The notes under the pieces are model-generated. The model made no database searches, was not told the origin of the DNA, and saw only the letters and a list, made by a program, of their open reading frames with translations. Below are positions 1 to 9,818 of a DNA stretch of 64,000 bases, in pieces. How positions within the stretch are numbered: position 1 is the stretch's first letter; each line of letters starts with the position of its first letter. The DNA comes from Candidatus Thiodiazotropha sp. (ex Codakia rugifera) (lineage in GTDB: Bacteria > Pseudomonadota > Gammaproteobacteria > Chromatiales > Chromatiaceae), in NCBI GenBank assembly GCA_025656675.1, contig JAHXHN010000004.1:270703-334702 (forward strand). Direction: 5' to 3'. The position numbers and the translations under genes are program-made.

Positions 1-572
1 TTCGGTTTGGTGCGGATGATACCGCTCCCAAGGGTAAAAAAAGGACTATAGGTCCACTCTGGAAAGGGTTGCGACAGTAGATTGATATCAATCAGATACT
101 CACTGGAAAAATCACCCAGAGCCTGTGAAAAACTGATCTCGGTGGAGAGGTTCTCATTGAATGAATAACCACCATATAGACCCAGTAAAGCAGCCCCTTC
201 CATCTCTCCACCATAGAAACTGAATTCCCATTTGCGCTCTCGGAAATCATCCTGAGTATAAGAGACCAGTCGCAGTGGCTCTCTGTCTTCGGTACGAGTC
301 TGGCGCATTTGATCGATGATAACCCAACCCAGTCGGCCACGGCGGGTATGGACCTGAAACCAGTCAGTACGACGCTTGCGGATCTCGACCCACTCCCCCC
401 GCTCCACTACAAAGTCAATTGGATAGGAGCTTCCTGGACCTGTATGCATCTCAATATAAGGAGCTGTTACCTGAATGCGCCGATAATCATCATCTGCGTA
501 ACAGATTACAGGTAATAGCCAAACCAATATCCAGCTTGTATAGAGGAACCACTTTAACCTAAGAAGTCTCAA
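1..572 (-). CDS. SH3-domain outer-membrane beta-barrel protein, cut by window edge
   Basis: The C-terminus lies beyond base 1; 190 residues are visible. A TTG codon at 572, 2 bp after the stop of the upstream gene, gives a clean signal peptide (LKWFLYTSWILVWLLPVICYA) followed by a bacterial SH3-like segment with the usual 'MHTGPGSSYP' and 'VVERGEWVEI' signatures. After about residue 90 the sequence becomes alternating aromatic/polar strands (WEFSFYGGEMEGAALLGLY, GGYSFNENLSTEISFSQALG), typical of an outer-membrane beta-barrel. It follows the HzsA-like lipoprotein gene with almost no gap, so the two are probably cotranscribed. Exported location is well supported; function is unknown. No ATG exists near this point, so the TTG start is an inference. 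Confidence 0.7.
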   Translation of the reverse strand, partial: MRLLRLKWFLYTSWILVWLLPVICYADDDYRRIQVTAPYIEMHTGPGSSYPIDFVVERGEWVEIRKRRTDWFQVHTRRGRLGWVIIDQMRQTRTEDREPLRLVSYTQDDFRERKWEFSFYGGEMEGAALLGLYGGYSFNENLSTEISFSQALGDFSSEYLIDINLLSQPFPEWTYSPFFTLGSGIIRTKP

Positions 573-574
573 GC

Positions 575-3214
575 TTACTCATCCAGGGGGGCAATAAAGG
601 GATCATTGTAATACTGTGCACCGATATCGAGCCATTCGGAAAGCAGTTTTTTTTCTGCATCACTCAGGTAGCCAGAATGGGAGCCGCCCGTATCAAACAT
701 TTCCAGAAAACGGCTGTTATTGGCAGAGCCGGCCATCATTGAAGCCCCTCCCGGTACAGGTACAGGTACATCAGGAAGTGGTACTGGATTTCCGTCTCCA
801 TCCAGGACCAGTTCACCGTTTTCATCTGTTTCAAAGAGCTGATTACCATTTGCATCCACTGCAGGTACCAGGACATCGACCAGGATACCATCCACAACCT
901 CCTGCAGATTGTCGGTAAACAGCAGCTCCCGGTAAGCGGCAAAATGCTCTGGATCATCTTCGGAAGGACCGTCACTGAGATCCAACTGGGCATCCGGTAC
1001 CACAGTCACACCAGCATCATCACTAGCGTGGCAAAGGATACAAGTATGGTCATCGATCTGAGTATCAGTAGCATCAAACACTGGCCGCGGCAGACTCCAT
1101 AATGGATGAATATGCTGCTCGTAATGAATGATGGCACGACAGAGTTCATTCCAGTTGGATGTGCAAAGAGCATCATTCAAGGGAGAGGCGCTATCCAGGT
1201 CAACATAGCGATAGCTGAATGCCTCATCAATCGCGCTTGTTGCAGGATCCGTCCAGACGTCACTGAAGAGCAGATCCATACTAGGATCACAAGCAGCTGC
1301 ATTGCATTGCAATCTGTTTCGTGTCTGTGCCATGGTCTCACCCGTATCGCCCCACAGCTCAGGATTCGCGTTTGGAAAAGGTTGACCTGTCTCGGTGTTG
1401 CCACTGTTGATGCTGGGTGGCGCTGCACTCAGGCGACCATGTGCAAGGGGATTATCGGCCTCATGACAACCACTGCACTCAACCACTTCACCCGGCCGAA
1501 ATTGCAACCAGAAACCATGGTCTTGCCCGGTACGTCTACCATTAGCATCCAGTATACTGAAGCTGACAGGTACATTCGCCGGCACCTTAACCTGCACCGA
1601 CCCATCGGGCTCGATGGGCGCATAACCGATCACCTCACGCATACCAAACTGGGCGGTCCTTCCGAATGCGCTGGATGAAAATTCAAGCACATCATCGTCC
1701 GGTATCGTGACCTGCTTGATCAGGCGAAGAAATCGTGCAGGACGATCATCTGCTCTTGTCTGTGCCGGATCAGCCAGGGTTGCTATATCGGGATCAGCCC
1801 TATCAACACCGTCCAGATCATAAACGCTTCGGATGTGCAAAAGACCGGCCTTGTCAGCCACAAGTGAAGGATCGAGATCGATACCCGCTGTCTTATCGTG
1901 GCGGATAATCGGCAGTGAACGCCCTACAGCCACGACTACATCAGTGTAGATAATGCCCTCTTGCGGTTTTACGATCGGCTGCTGGGTCTGTTCCGCCCCG
2001 TCATAAACAAACAAACTATAGAGTGGCGGTGCGGGCTCAGCATCAGGATTGGCCAGACGTTCCTCGGTACAGGGAACAATGCGTTCCTGTTCCAGTAATC
2101 GACACTGATTCCAACTGATCAACAACCTGTCAGTACCGTCAAACAATGGGTAAGCACTGCGCAGCTGCCCTCCCCTGGAGAGGCTGCCGTCAGTAGTGAT
2201 CTGATGTACCGTTGCACGACTCTGTGCAGGTCCGGTTAGTCCCAGGTTGTCCCATGTGGGCTGTTCATTATCGACAAAATTGCTGCTATCAATAAGGGTT
2301 AGATCGCCACCCTCATCCGTACCATCCACAGGTAGTAACAAGGCCATGATGCGACCATCCGGCATCTCCTGTGGTCGCATGAACTGCACCGTGCTTCCCG
2401 ATGTCCCGGTTTCATGACTATTCAAACCATATAACAACTCCATCTCCGTCCCATCAGGATTCATACGGTAGAGATGGATAGCATTGTTGCCATCTGAATT
2501 ATCCCATCGACTGAATACTATCTGACCGTTGGTGAGTACGCTCGGAGTGAAATCGTGGCTACGATTAAATGAAATCTGGGTGATATTGCTACCGTCATCA
2601 TTCATGACATGCAGCACCATGGCCGGCTCGTTAACAGCGCGTTCGATGGCTAAATATTGAGGCTTGCCCTCATCCAGCAGACGTGCCTTGGCAAGACGCT
2701 GACGGGTGGAAGAGAAGACAATGCGTCCATCGGGTAGATAGTGGGGAAAGCGATCATGGCCATCTTCCGCGGTAATATCCGAAACGATGATTCGTCTGAT
2801 CGCGCGGGAGGGAATATCGTACTCCCAGATATTCCATGTCGGTTGATCTTCAGGTTCAGCATCTTCAATCAGTGCCAAACGAAGAGAGAACAGTAACTTC
2901 ATACCATCAAATGAGACAGAGACATCCCTGACATCACCGAGACCACCCGTCACTGAGCCAGTGAGGTTGATCTCATCCGCACTCCCAGCGGCGAAATCCT
3001 TCAGATAGAGATCACCACCCGCTTCAGTGGCCTGACTTACCCTGATATCCGTGTTGCTCATCTCCGTGACAGGGCGTTTAACATACGCAACAGGATAGTC
3101 GACCACGACAGGATCCTGCTCCTGGCTGCTCCCTCCACCGCATCCCAACAGGGTAAGGAATAACAGGACCGCACAGACATCTATCAGGATAGTCACGCGA
3201 ATAGCAGATTTCAT
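575..3214 (-). CDS. HzsA-like multi-domain lipoprotein with c-type heme motifs
   Basis: About 879 residues. I chose the ATG at 3214 rather than an upstream start because it gives a lipoprotein signal with lipobox LLGC followed by GGG. The N-terminal half has repeated beta-propeller blades of the TolB/WD40-like type (DGRIVFSSTRQR, NGQIVFSRWDNSDG, MPDGRIMALLLP). The C-terminal half has two CxxCH heme-binding motifs, CSGCH near residue 600 and CILCH near residue 740, plus Asp/Gly-rich calcium-binding-like stretches near the end. This order resembles proteins annotated as hydrazine-synthase alpha-subunit related (HzsA-like), which occur far outside anammox bacteria, so hydrazine chemistry should not be assumed. 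Probably a membrane-anchored periplasmic or surface electron-transfer protein. Divergent from the cytochrome gene at 3502. Confidence 0.7.
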   Translation of the reverse strand: MKSAIRVTILIDVCAVLLFLTLLGCGGGSSQEQDPVVVDYPVAYVKRPVTEMSNTDIRVSQATEAGGDLYLKDFAAGSADEINLTGSVTGGLGDVRDVSVSFDGMKLLFSLRLALIEDAEPEDQPTWNIWEYDIPSRAIRRIIVSDITAEDGHDRFPHYLPDGRIVFSSTRQRLAKARLLDEGKPQYLAIERAVNEPAMVLHVMNDDGSNITQISFNRSHDFTPSVLTNGQIVFSRWDNSDGNNAIHLYRMNPDGTEMELLYGLNSHETGTSGSTVQFMRPQEMPDGRIMALLLPVDGTDEGGDLTLIDSSNFVDNEQPTWDNLGLTGPAQSRATVHQITTDGSLSRGGQLRSAYPLFDGTDRLLISWNQCRLLEQERIVPCTEERLANPDAEPAPPLYSLFVYDGAEQTQQPIVKPQEGIIYTDVVVAVGRSLPIIRHDKTAGIDLDPSLVADKAGLLHIRSVYDLDGVDRADPDIATLADPAQTRADDRPARFLRLIKQVTIPDDDVLEFSSSAFGRTAQFGMREVIGYAPIEPDGSVQVKVPANVPVSFSILDANGRRTGQDHGFWLQFRPGEVVECSGCHEADNPLAHGRLSAAPPSINSGNTETGQPFPNANPELWGDTGETMAQTRNRLQCNAAACDPSMDLLFSDVWTDPATSAIDEAFSYRYVDLDSASPLNDALCTSNWNELCRAIIHYEQHIHPLWSLPRPVFDATDTQIDDHTCILCHASDDAGVTVVPDAQLDLSDGPSEDDPEHFAAYRELLFTDNLQEVVDGILVDVLVPAVDANGNQLFETDENGELVLDGDGNPVPLPDVPVPVPGGASMMAGSANNSRFLEMFDTGGSHSGYLSDAEKKLLSEWLDIGAQYYNDPFIAPLDE

Positions 3215-3501
3215 CGGTAGATAGGTTCCCCGCAGAGCCGATAGTACAGTCACGAGTTGAGCTGCATAGACAGACTTAAATATCACTATCGTCTAGTAAA
3301 ATCATGGACTTGAGAGTCTACCTTAACGAAGAGGCCAATCAGTGCACGAGTTCACAACCTGAAAAAACAAAAGTCTCGTATTCGCCACTTAGCATTGACA
3401 AAAAAAACGACTGATATAGATAGAGAGGGGAAACTATCGCATATTCATTCGAGGCTAACCTTCATGCCTCGTGAACAGACGGCTTCAGGGGCGCATTCAT
3501 C

Positions 3502-4695
3502 ATGTCAGGACAGTGTCAATCCAACTATCCACTATCACGTTCTGGTTTCCTGGTACTGCTGATGACGCTGACATCACTGTTTCTTCATGCTGCAAGTGCC
3601 ACAGCAGGACCACGCGAACAGGCTCAGCGAATTCATGATCGGATTGCCGGTGTACCACCGAGTGCTGCCATCCTCACCCAGATGGTCAGCGAGATAGCGG
3701 ATAACAACGATCCACTGGCAGCTGCCATGCTTGCGACGGAACATCCTGACTTTTACAACGTCACCATAAAGAACTGGGCGACTCCCTGGACAAATGAGGA
3801 CCAAACACCCTTTGCCCCTTTGAATGACTACTCAGCCACAGTCATCGGTATGGTGCGCGATGATGTACCGTTTAATCAATTACTCTCTGCCGATATCCTT
3901 TACATAGGCAGCAATTCACCTGCCTACTCAAACAACAACAACGATCACTACGAAACGATGGAGAACCAGGGAGTAAACCTCAAGGATGATCTTCAAAGAA
4001 CAACCCAATCGAGTGTAACCGGTCTTCCGGTAGAAGGAACCGCCGGCATCATCTCCACCCGGGCTGCTGCAAGGGCCTTCTTTATCGATGGCACTAACCG
4101 AGCCATGTTCCGTTTTACGATGCTCAATCATCTGTGTAAGGATCTTGAACTAATCAAAGATCCGACACGCTCCAGCGACCGGGTACGCCAGGATGCCACA
4201 CGTAGTCCCGGTGGTGATAGCCGGGTGTTTTTCAATAACTGTGTGGGATGTCATGCCGGCATGGAGCCTTTGACACAGGCCTATGCCTACTACAACTATG
4301 AGTACACCGACGATCAAGAAGCCGGCAGACTAAGCTACACGCCCGGTACCGTCCAACCCAAGTACCTCATCAATAGCAGTGTCTTCAAAGATGGTTATGC
4401 CACCCCGGACGACAGCTGGGATAACTACTGGCGAGAAGGCCCCAACTCCCTCCTTGGCTGGGACCCTAGCCTGCCGGGCTCGGGGATGGGCGCCAAATCG
4501 ATGGGCGAGGAGTTGGCCAACAGTCACGCCTTTGCCGAATGCCAGGTCAGCAAGGCCTTCCAGGCGGTCTGTCTACGCTCACCGGTGGATAGCCCTGACC
4601 GTACTCGTATCGCTGAGATCACAAATAACTTTAAAACCGGCTACAACATGAAGCGCGTGTTTGCTGAAGCGGCCGTCTATTGTGCAGGGGATTGA
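3502..4695 (+). CDS. Secreted mono-heme c-type cytochrome-like protein
   Basis: 397 residues with an N-terminal signal peptide (hydrophobic FLVLLMTLTSLFLHA, cleavage near ASATAG). One CxxCH motif (CVGCH, about residue 250) lies in 'FNNCVGCHAGMEPL', the usual setting for covalent heme c. The rest matches no catalytic family that I recognise. An AGGGG element at 3486-3490 supports the ATG at 3502. The next gene begins a few bases after its stop, so the two form an operon with the DUF1501-like gene behind them. Probably a periplasmic electron carrier or a heme-bearing subunit of an assembly with the two CxxCH lipoproteins alongside. Specific substrate unknown. Confidence 0.65.
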   Translation: MSGQCQSNYPLSRSGFLVLLMTLTSLFLHAASATAGPREQAQRIHDRIAGVPPSAAILTQMVSEIADNNDPLAAAMLATEHPDFYNVTIKNWATPWTNEDQTPFAPLNDYSATVIGMVRDDVPFNQLLSADILYIGSNSPAYSNNNNDHYETMENQGVNLKDDLQRTTQSSVTGLPVEGTAGIISTRAAARAFFIDGTNRAMFRFTMLNHLCKDLELIKDPTRSSDRVRQDATRSPGGDSRVFFNNCVGCHAGMEPLTQAYAYYNYEYTDDQEAGRLSYTPGTVQPKYLINSSVFKDGYATPDDSWDNYWREGPNSLLGWDPSLPGSGMGAKSMGEELANSHAFAECQVSKAFQAVCLRSPVDSPDRTRIAEITNNFKTGYNMKRVFAEAAVYCAGD

Positions 4696-4705
4696 GCCAG
4701 TGAGC

Positions 4706-7180
4706 ATGCTAAACAGAGCGAACAATAATCGTGGATGGGCAGATAAAACTATCCATATCATCATTGCTGCTATTGCATTGGCTGGGCTTCAGGCTTGTCA
4801 AGACGGTGTATCCACCCAAGGTCAGCAACAGACGAATATAATAACCAGTACCTATAGTGGCCCAGCAGCACGTACAACGGATATTCAGGGGTTTCGTATC
4901 AGTGTATGGGAACCTCTGCGAGCTCAAAACCGCTGTGGCGCGTGCCACAATACAGGTGGTCAGGCACCCCTGTTTGTACGCGAGGATGATGTTAATCAGG
5001 CTTATGAAGCAGTCAACCCTCATGTGAACAGGGAAGAACCTGACGAATCCCTGTTGGTCACCAAGGTTGCAAATGGACATAACTGCTGGGAAGCCAGTAA
5101 TAGCGCTTGCGCCACTATCATCACCAACTATATCGAGTCATGGGTTGGCGATGGCAGTGGTGCAGGGCGGCAGATCGAACTCGAAGCACCTCCTGAAAAT
5201 GTTGTCGGAGAGAGTAAGGTTTTTCCCGATGATGCCGGACTATTCACCACCCATGTTCACCCACTGCTTACGCAGTATTGCTCCGAATGTCATGTTGAGG
5301 ATGCTGATTCTCCCCAATCCCCCTATTTTGCCAGCAGTGACACTGGGGCCGCTTATACGGCGGTTAAGACATCCATTGACCTGGATACACCTGTCAATTC
5401 ACGCTTGGTACAACGTCTGGTCGAGCTTCACAACTGCTGGGACGACTGTCCCGACAACGCTCAGGAGATGGAAGGTGCCATCAGCAACATGGCCAACAGC
5501 ATTACTCCGACACCTATCAATCCCAACTTGGTTGTCAGCCGTGCCTTGACCCTGCCTGAAGGGACCGTGGCCAGTGGTGGAAGCCGTCAGGAAAACGATA
5601 TTGTCGCACTGTATGAGTTTAAAACCGGCAATGGTAACATTGCTTATGACACCAGTGGCGTCGATCCGGCTATCAACCTCACCCTAAACGGTGATGTTTC
5701 CTGGGTCGAAGGTTGGGGACTCGATTTTAAAAACGGCAAGGCTCAAGGCAGTACCGGCGACAGCCGCAAACTGGCTCAATTGGTTCAGGCCACCGGTGAA
5801 TATACCATTGAAGCCTGGGTGGTACCCTCGAATGTAACCCAGGAAGGACCAGCACGTATTATCAGCTATTCTGCCGGTACCGATGTACGTAACTTTACCC
5901 TCGGTCAAACACTCTATACCTATAACCATCTGCATCGCTCCAGCACCACCGATGGCAATGGTGAGCCAGCCCATTCCACTTCCGACGACGATGAAGACCT
6001 GCAAGCTACGGAACAACATGTGGTTGCCACTTTCGATCCTGTGAATGGACGCCGTCTCTATGTAAATGGTTTATTCACCGACGATATGGATGAGACCGCA
6101 CCAGGCAACCTGAATGACTGGGACGATAGTTATGCCCTGGTATTAGGCAATGAAGCATCCAGCAACCGACCCTGGGCAGGAAAAATACGCTTACTGGCTA
6201 TCCATAATCGGGCATTGACTCAAGAACAGATAACACAGAATTTTGCCGCTGGCGTGGGAGAGAAATACTTTCTGCTATTTAATGTCAGCCAGCTGGTCGA
6301 TCTTCCTCAAAGCTTCATCGTATTCGAGGTCAGCCAATTCGATAACTACAGCTATCTTTTCCGTCAGCCAAAATTCATCAGCCTGGATGAAACTGTATTA
6401 CCAGGATCCATTCCTTTGGAGGGTATGCGTATCGGCATCAACGGCAAGGAAGCGGCTATCGGCCAAGCCTATACCCGTTTAATAACGACCATTAATGACA
6501 GTGAATATTCTGTAAATGGTCAGCTTCTTTCGAATATCGGTACAACCATCGCCTCTGAAAAGGGATCGGAAAGTGACCAGTTTTTCCTCACCTTCGAAAG
6601 ACTCGGAGCCCATACTAACGTCTACACTGAACCCGCTGTACTACCACCGGCTGAGCCAGCAGATAGTGAGCCTGTCTCTCTGATCGGCCTGCGGACGTTT
6701 GACGAGATCAACGCAACAATGTCAGCTCTGACAGGTGTCAGTCACACCCTGAGTGCCGTACAGACCACCTATACCACCATAAAGCAGCAGCTTCCTTCAG
6801 CAGAGGATATCAATGGTTTTCTCTCCTCTCATCAAGTCGCTGTTTCACAGTTGGCCATCGAATACTGTAGTGCACTGATTGATGACACTGGCCTGCGTTC
6901 CGGTTTATTGCCAGGATTTGATTTCAGCATCAATGCCAATGATATTCAGAACGCCACCTGGCAAAGCCAGGTAGTGGCTCCGCTGATGACCCGATTCATG
7001 GGACAAAACCTGACCACTCAGCCTAATCCGGCACTTGTCGAGAGTGAACTGATGAATCTCCTGACAGGTAGTGTGGGTCTGGCCCGATGCAGTGGCCAGT
7101 GTGCAGCAGACCGTACTGAAAAGGCGACCAAAGCAGCTTGTGCCTCACTGCTGGGTAGTGCTGTGGTTCTACTGCAGTAA
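4706..7180 (+). CDS. LamG-domain cytochrome lipoprotein
   Basis: About 824 residues. The lipobox LQAC near residue 30 marks an outer-membrane lipoprotein. Two CxxCH heme motifs follow in the N-terminal third (CGACH and CSECH), each followed by paired Cys residues (NCWEASNSAC, NCWDDC) in similar surroundings, suggesting a duplicated planctomycete-type cytochrome module. Residues of roughly 310-520 form a LamG/concanavalin-like domain (YTIEAWVVPS, RRLYVNGLF, LLAIHNRALT). The last third is unassigned. A GTG at 4700 has better spacing to AGGGG (4686-4690) than the ATG at 4706, so the start may be two codons earlier. It sits between a cytochrome and a DUF1501-like gene, a combination typical of Planctomycetes gene pairs. 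Confidence 0.7.
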   Translation: MLNRANNNRGWADKTIHIIIAAIALAGLQACQDGVSTQGQQQTNIITSTYSGPAARTTDIQGFRISVWEPLRAQNRCGACHNTGGQAPLFVREDDVNQAYEAVNPHVNREEPDESLLVTKVANGHNCWEASNSACATIITNYIESWVGDGSGAGRQIELEAPPENVVGESKVFPDDAGLFTTHVHPLLTQYCSECHVEDADSPQSPYFASSDTGAAYTAVKTSIDLDTPVNSRLVQRLVELHNCWDDCPDNAQEMEGAISNMANSITPTPINPNLVVSRALTLPEGTVASGGSRQENDIVALYEFKTGNGNIAYDTSGVDPAINLTLNGDVSWVEGWGLDFKNGKAQGSTGDSRKLAQLVQATGEYTIEAWVVPSNVTQEGPARIISYSAGTDVRNFTLGQTLYTYNHLHRSSTTDGNGEPAHSTSDDDEDLQATEQHVVATFDPVNGRRLYVNGLFTDDMDETAPGNLNDWDDSYALVLGNEASSNRPWAGKIRLLAIHNRALTQEQITQNFAAGVGEKYFLLFNVSQLVDLPQSFIVFEVSQFDNYSYLFRQPKFISLDETVLPGSIPLEGMRIGINGKEAAIGQAYTRLITTINDSEYSVNGQLLSNIGTTIASEKGSESDQFFLTFERLGAHTNVYTEPAVLPPAEPADSEPVSLIGLRTFDEINATMSALTGVSHTLSAVQTTYTTIKQQLPSAEDINGFLSSHQVAVSQLAIEYCSALIDDTGLRSGLLPGFDFSINANDIQNATWQSQVVAPLMTRFMGQNLTTQPNPALVESELMNLLTGSVGLARCSGQCAADRTEKATKAACASLLGSAVVLLQ

Positions 7181-7223
7181 TTATCAGTAGTTGATTGAAG
7201 AGAAATCCAACGGAAAACAGACC

Positions 7224-8795
7224 ATGCGCAGAAAAGTGAACAACCTCTCTCCTGATGCCCCACTGCTCTACCCTGATCATCCTCGTCCTGTGACGCGTCG
7301 TGACTTTATTCGTCAGGGACTCATGGCTGGCCTCGGTGCTGTTACTGCACCCTCACTTTTCGGTCTCTTTGCCAATCCAGGAGAAGCCAGGGCAGCCCTC
7401 TCATCTGACCTAGAGACACTGAAAAATGCCTGCGGTATCGATACCCTGGGCGGTGGAAAGGTTCCTTTCATCTGTTTCGACCTGGCAGGAGGAGCCAATA
7501 TCGCCGGTTCAAACGTATTGACAGGGCAACAAGGCGGACAACTCGATTTTCTCACCACGGCCGGTTATAACCGGCTTGGCCTACCTGGAGACATGGTTCC
7601 TTCGATCGCCAATCCGGATACCGGGCTCAATGATTTCATCAACAATGAACTGGGGCTTTCTTTCCATTCGGACAGTGCCTTTCTTCGAGGAATACTTGAG
7701 AAGGTCTCTGTCGGAAATCGGGCCAGTATCAATGGCGCTGTAATCCCAGCCCGTTCAGAAAATGATACCGGCATTAATCCTCACAATCCTATGTATGCCA
7801 TCAATCGTTGCGGTGCGGACGGAGAGCTGTTAACCCTGATCGGATCCCGCAGTTCCGATTCTGGTGGTAACTCTGTTGCACCTGCGGATCAAATCGATCC
7901 ATCTGTCCGACCCACCAAGGTCGACCGGCCCAGTGACACAACAGGACTGGTGGACACCGGTAAGCTGGTGGGGCTGTTAGATCAATCCGATGCAGTAGCG
8001 GTTATGGAAGCGATACAACGTATCTCCGACATGAAACTCGACAGTGTCAACACCGGCATATCCACAGACCAGGTAGTCAAGGAGTTGGTACGCTGTGGTT
8101 ATGTAAAGAGTGCTGACCTGGTGGATCGGTACGGTGACCCGGCAGCCCTAGATGTCACTGCCGATACGGATATCATCGGCCCTATCTTCACTCAAGCGGA
8201 GTTTGATAACGACAGCGAATTCCGTAAAACCGCATCTGTGATGAAGTTGGTCATCAATGGTTATGCCGGGGCTGGCACAATCACTATGGGCGGTTACGAC
8301 TATCACACCGGCGATCGGGCTGTGGGTGAAATCCGTGACCTCCGTGCAGGACGTTGCATGGGTGCCTGTCTGGAGTATGCAGCCCGCATTGGAACCCCGC
8401 TGATGCTTTACGTTTTCAGTGATGGATCCGTTTCCAGTAATGGCACTATCGACAATTCAGCCGATGGACGCGGCAAGGGTGTCTGGACGGGCGACAACCA
8501 ATCCACTGCGGCTTCCTTCTTCCTGGTCTTTAACCCTGGTGGTCAACCTGTGTTGGCAGGTGGCTCAGCCGATGAACAGTTGCGCCATCAACAGATCGGT
8601 TATTTCACAGCTGATGGTGCGGTTGACAATGGCTCCAGTCCGGCAGCTAACAATGTAAATCAACTGGTACAGACAGTGGCCCTCAACTACCTGGCACTAC
8701 ACGGTGAGCAGGGGCAGTTCAGCACCCTATTTGGTACCAATCTAGGCAATGCAACCATGCTGGACAGTTTGACAGCGTTCAATCCGGTCGTTTAG
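7224..8795 (+). CDS. Tat-exported DUF1501-like protein
   Basis: About 523 residues. A twin-arginine signal (TRRDFIRQG followed by a hydrophobic stretch ending near GEARA) shows folded export through Tat. The body has 'YDYHTGDRAVGEIRDLRAGR' and 'MLYVFSDGSVSSNG', which align by eye with the conserved D-H and F-S-D/E-(F)-G motifs of DUF1501 proteins, a branch of the alkaline-phosphatase/sulfatase fold. In Planctomycetes, DUF1501 genes pair with cytochrome/LamG-domain genes, as here. The ATG at 7224 is preferred over an in-frame TTG at 7191 because the latter would only lengthen the region before the Tat motif. Catalytic activity is undetermined; the family assignment is probable, not certain. 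Confidence 0.6.
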   Translation: MRRKVNNLSPDAPLLYPDHPRPVTRRDFIRQGLMAGLGAVTAPSLFGLFANPGEARAALSSDLETLKNACGIDTLGGGKVPFICFDLAGGANIAGSNVLTGQQGGQLDFLTTAGYNRLGLPGDMVPSIANPDTGLNDFINNELGLSFHSDSAFLRGILEKVSVGNRASINGAVIPARSENDTGINPHNPMYAINRCGADGELLTLIGSRSSDSGGNSVAPADQIDPSVRPTKVDRPSDTTGLVDTGKLVGLLDQSDAVAVMEAIQRISDMKLDSVNTGISTDQVVKELVRCGYVKSADLVDRYGDPAALDVTADTDIIGPIFTQAEFDNDSEFRKTASVMKLVINGYAGAGTITMGGYDYHTGDRAVGEIRDLRAGRCMGACLEYAARIGTPLMLYVFSDGSVSSNGTIDNSADGRGKGVWTGDNQSTAASFFLVFNPGGQPVLAGGSADEQLRHQQIGYFTADGAVDNGSSPAANNVNQLVQTVALNYLALHGEQGQFSTLFGTNLGNATMLDSLTAFNPVV

Positions 8796-8996
8796 CTGAT
8801 TCATTAGTGACGGCTGGAGGTCGAGCCCAGCCGAATGCACCCTCCGTTGAATAGCCCATGATGTGTCAAAACGTCAGTACATTGAGTCATGCTGCTATTT
8901 TTTATCCATAGATTCCACTCAAAAACAAGACTGACAATGGTCTCCCTGATTGATTAGAATCTTCGACCATTGATATACATCTGAGATCTGAAAAGG

Positions 8997-9818
8997 ATGA
9001 AAACAGAGCTGCTTGACTACTTCACATGGAATGCTGATCCGACACTGATCTCATTTGCAGGTTTGGATATCCGGTGGTATGGCGCACTTTTTGCCACGGC
9101 CTACCTGTTGGGCTACCAGATCGTACACTGGATCTATCAACGGGAGGGAAGGGATACTCAACACCTTGAGCGACTCTCAATCTATCTGGTCATTGGGACG
9201 ATCGTAGGCGCCAGACTGGGCCACTGCCTCTTTTACGATCCCGGCTACTACCTGAGTCATCCGTTAAAGATTCTAGCCATCTGGGAAGGAGGCCTGGCCA
9301 GCCATGGTGGTGGTGTGGGTGTTTTGCTTGCCCTCTATTTCCATCAGCGGCAGACCGGGGAGTCCTATCTCTGGTTACTGGACAGATTTGCTATACCAAC
9401 AGCACTTGCCGGTTCCTTTATTCGTCTTGGCAACCTGTTCAATTCAGAAATCTATGGCATCCCCACCTACCACCCCTGGGCCATTATTTTCGAGCGTGTA
9501 GATAATCTGCCCAGGCATCCGGCTCAGCTTTACGAGGCGATTGCCTATGCAGGGATATTCATGTTTCTACTCACACTCTACTTACGCAGTGAAATGCGAT
9601 TTAAATCAGGCTTTATTTTTGGTACTTTCCTGATCACTGTATTTAGTGCGAGATTCGGCATTGAATTCATTAAAGACAGACAGGCCGCCTACACCACAGA
9701 TCTATGGTTGAGTACAGGTCAGGTCCTTAGCCTGCCCTTTATCGCTGCTGGTCTGATTCTGGTTTTACTGGCACTAAAATCTGCACGAAATACCAAGCCG
9801 CAATCCTCAATGGAATGA
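8997..9818 (+). CDS. lgt: Prolipoprotein diacylglyceryl transferase
   Basis: 273 residues, multi-pass inner-membrane enzyme that transfers diacylglyceryl from phosphatidylglycerol to the lipobox cysteine of prolipoproteins. The family signatures are clear: DIRWYGALF near the N-terminus, GARLGHCLFYDP, WEGGLASHGGG, the signature block SFIRLGNLFNSEIYG and HPAQLYEA. The wording of several motifs (GARLGHCLFYDP, ASHGGGVGVLLAL) recalls the Bacteroidetes-type Lgt rather than the usual gammaproteobacterial form. It stands behind three cytochrome-cluster genes, two of whose neighbours are lipoproteins. It converges on the DUF3187 gene with a 12-bp overlap. The ordinary housekeeping lgt may lie elsewhere in the genome. 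Confidence 0.9.
   Translation: MKTELLDYFTWNADPTLISFAGLDIRWYGALFATAYLLGYQIVHWIYQREGRDTQHLERLSIYLVIGTIVGARLGHCLFYDPGYYLSHPLKILAIWEGGLASHGGGVGVLLALYFHQRQTGESYLWLLDRFAIPTALAGSFIRLGNLFNSEIYGIPTYHPWAIIFERVDNLPRHPAQLYEAIAYAGIFMFLLTLYLRSEMRFKSGFIFGTFLITVFSARFGIEFIKDRQAAYTTDLWLSTGQVLSLPFIAAGLILVLLALKSARNTKPQSSME

Noticed and set aside
1106..1678. A 190-codon open frame on the plus strand
   Set aside because: It lies antisense inside the HzsA-like gene, lacks a signal or domain, and its codon pattern mirrors the real gene on the minus strand.
575..3214. Hydrazine synthase function
   Set aside because: Resemblance is to the HzsA-like domain order only; no HzsB/HzsC genes or anammox context are present.
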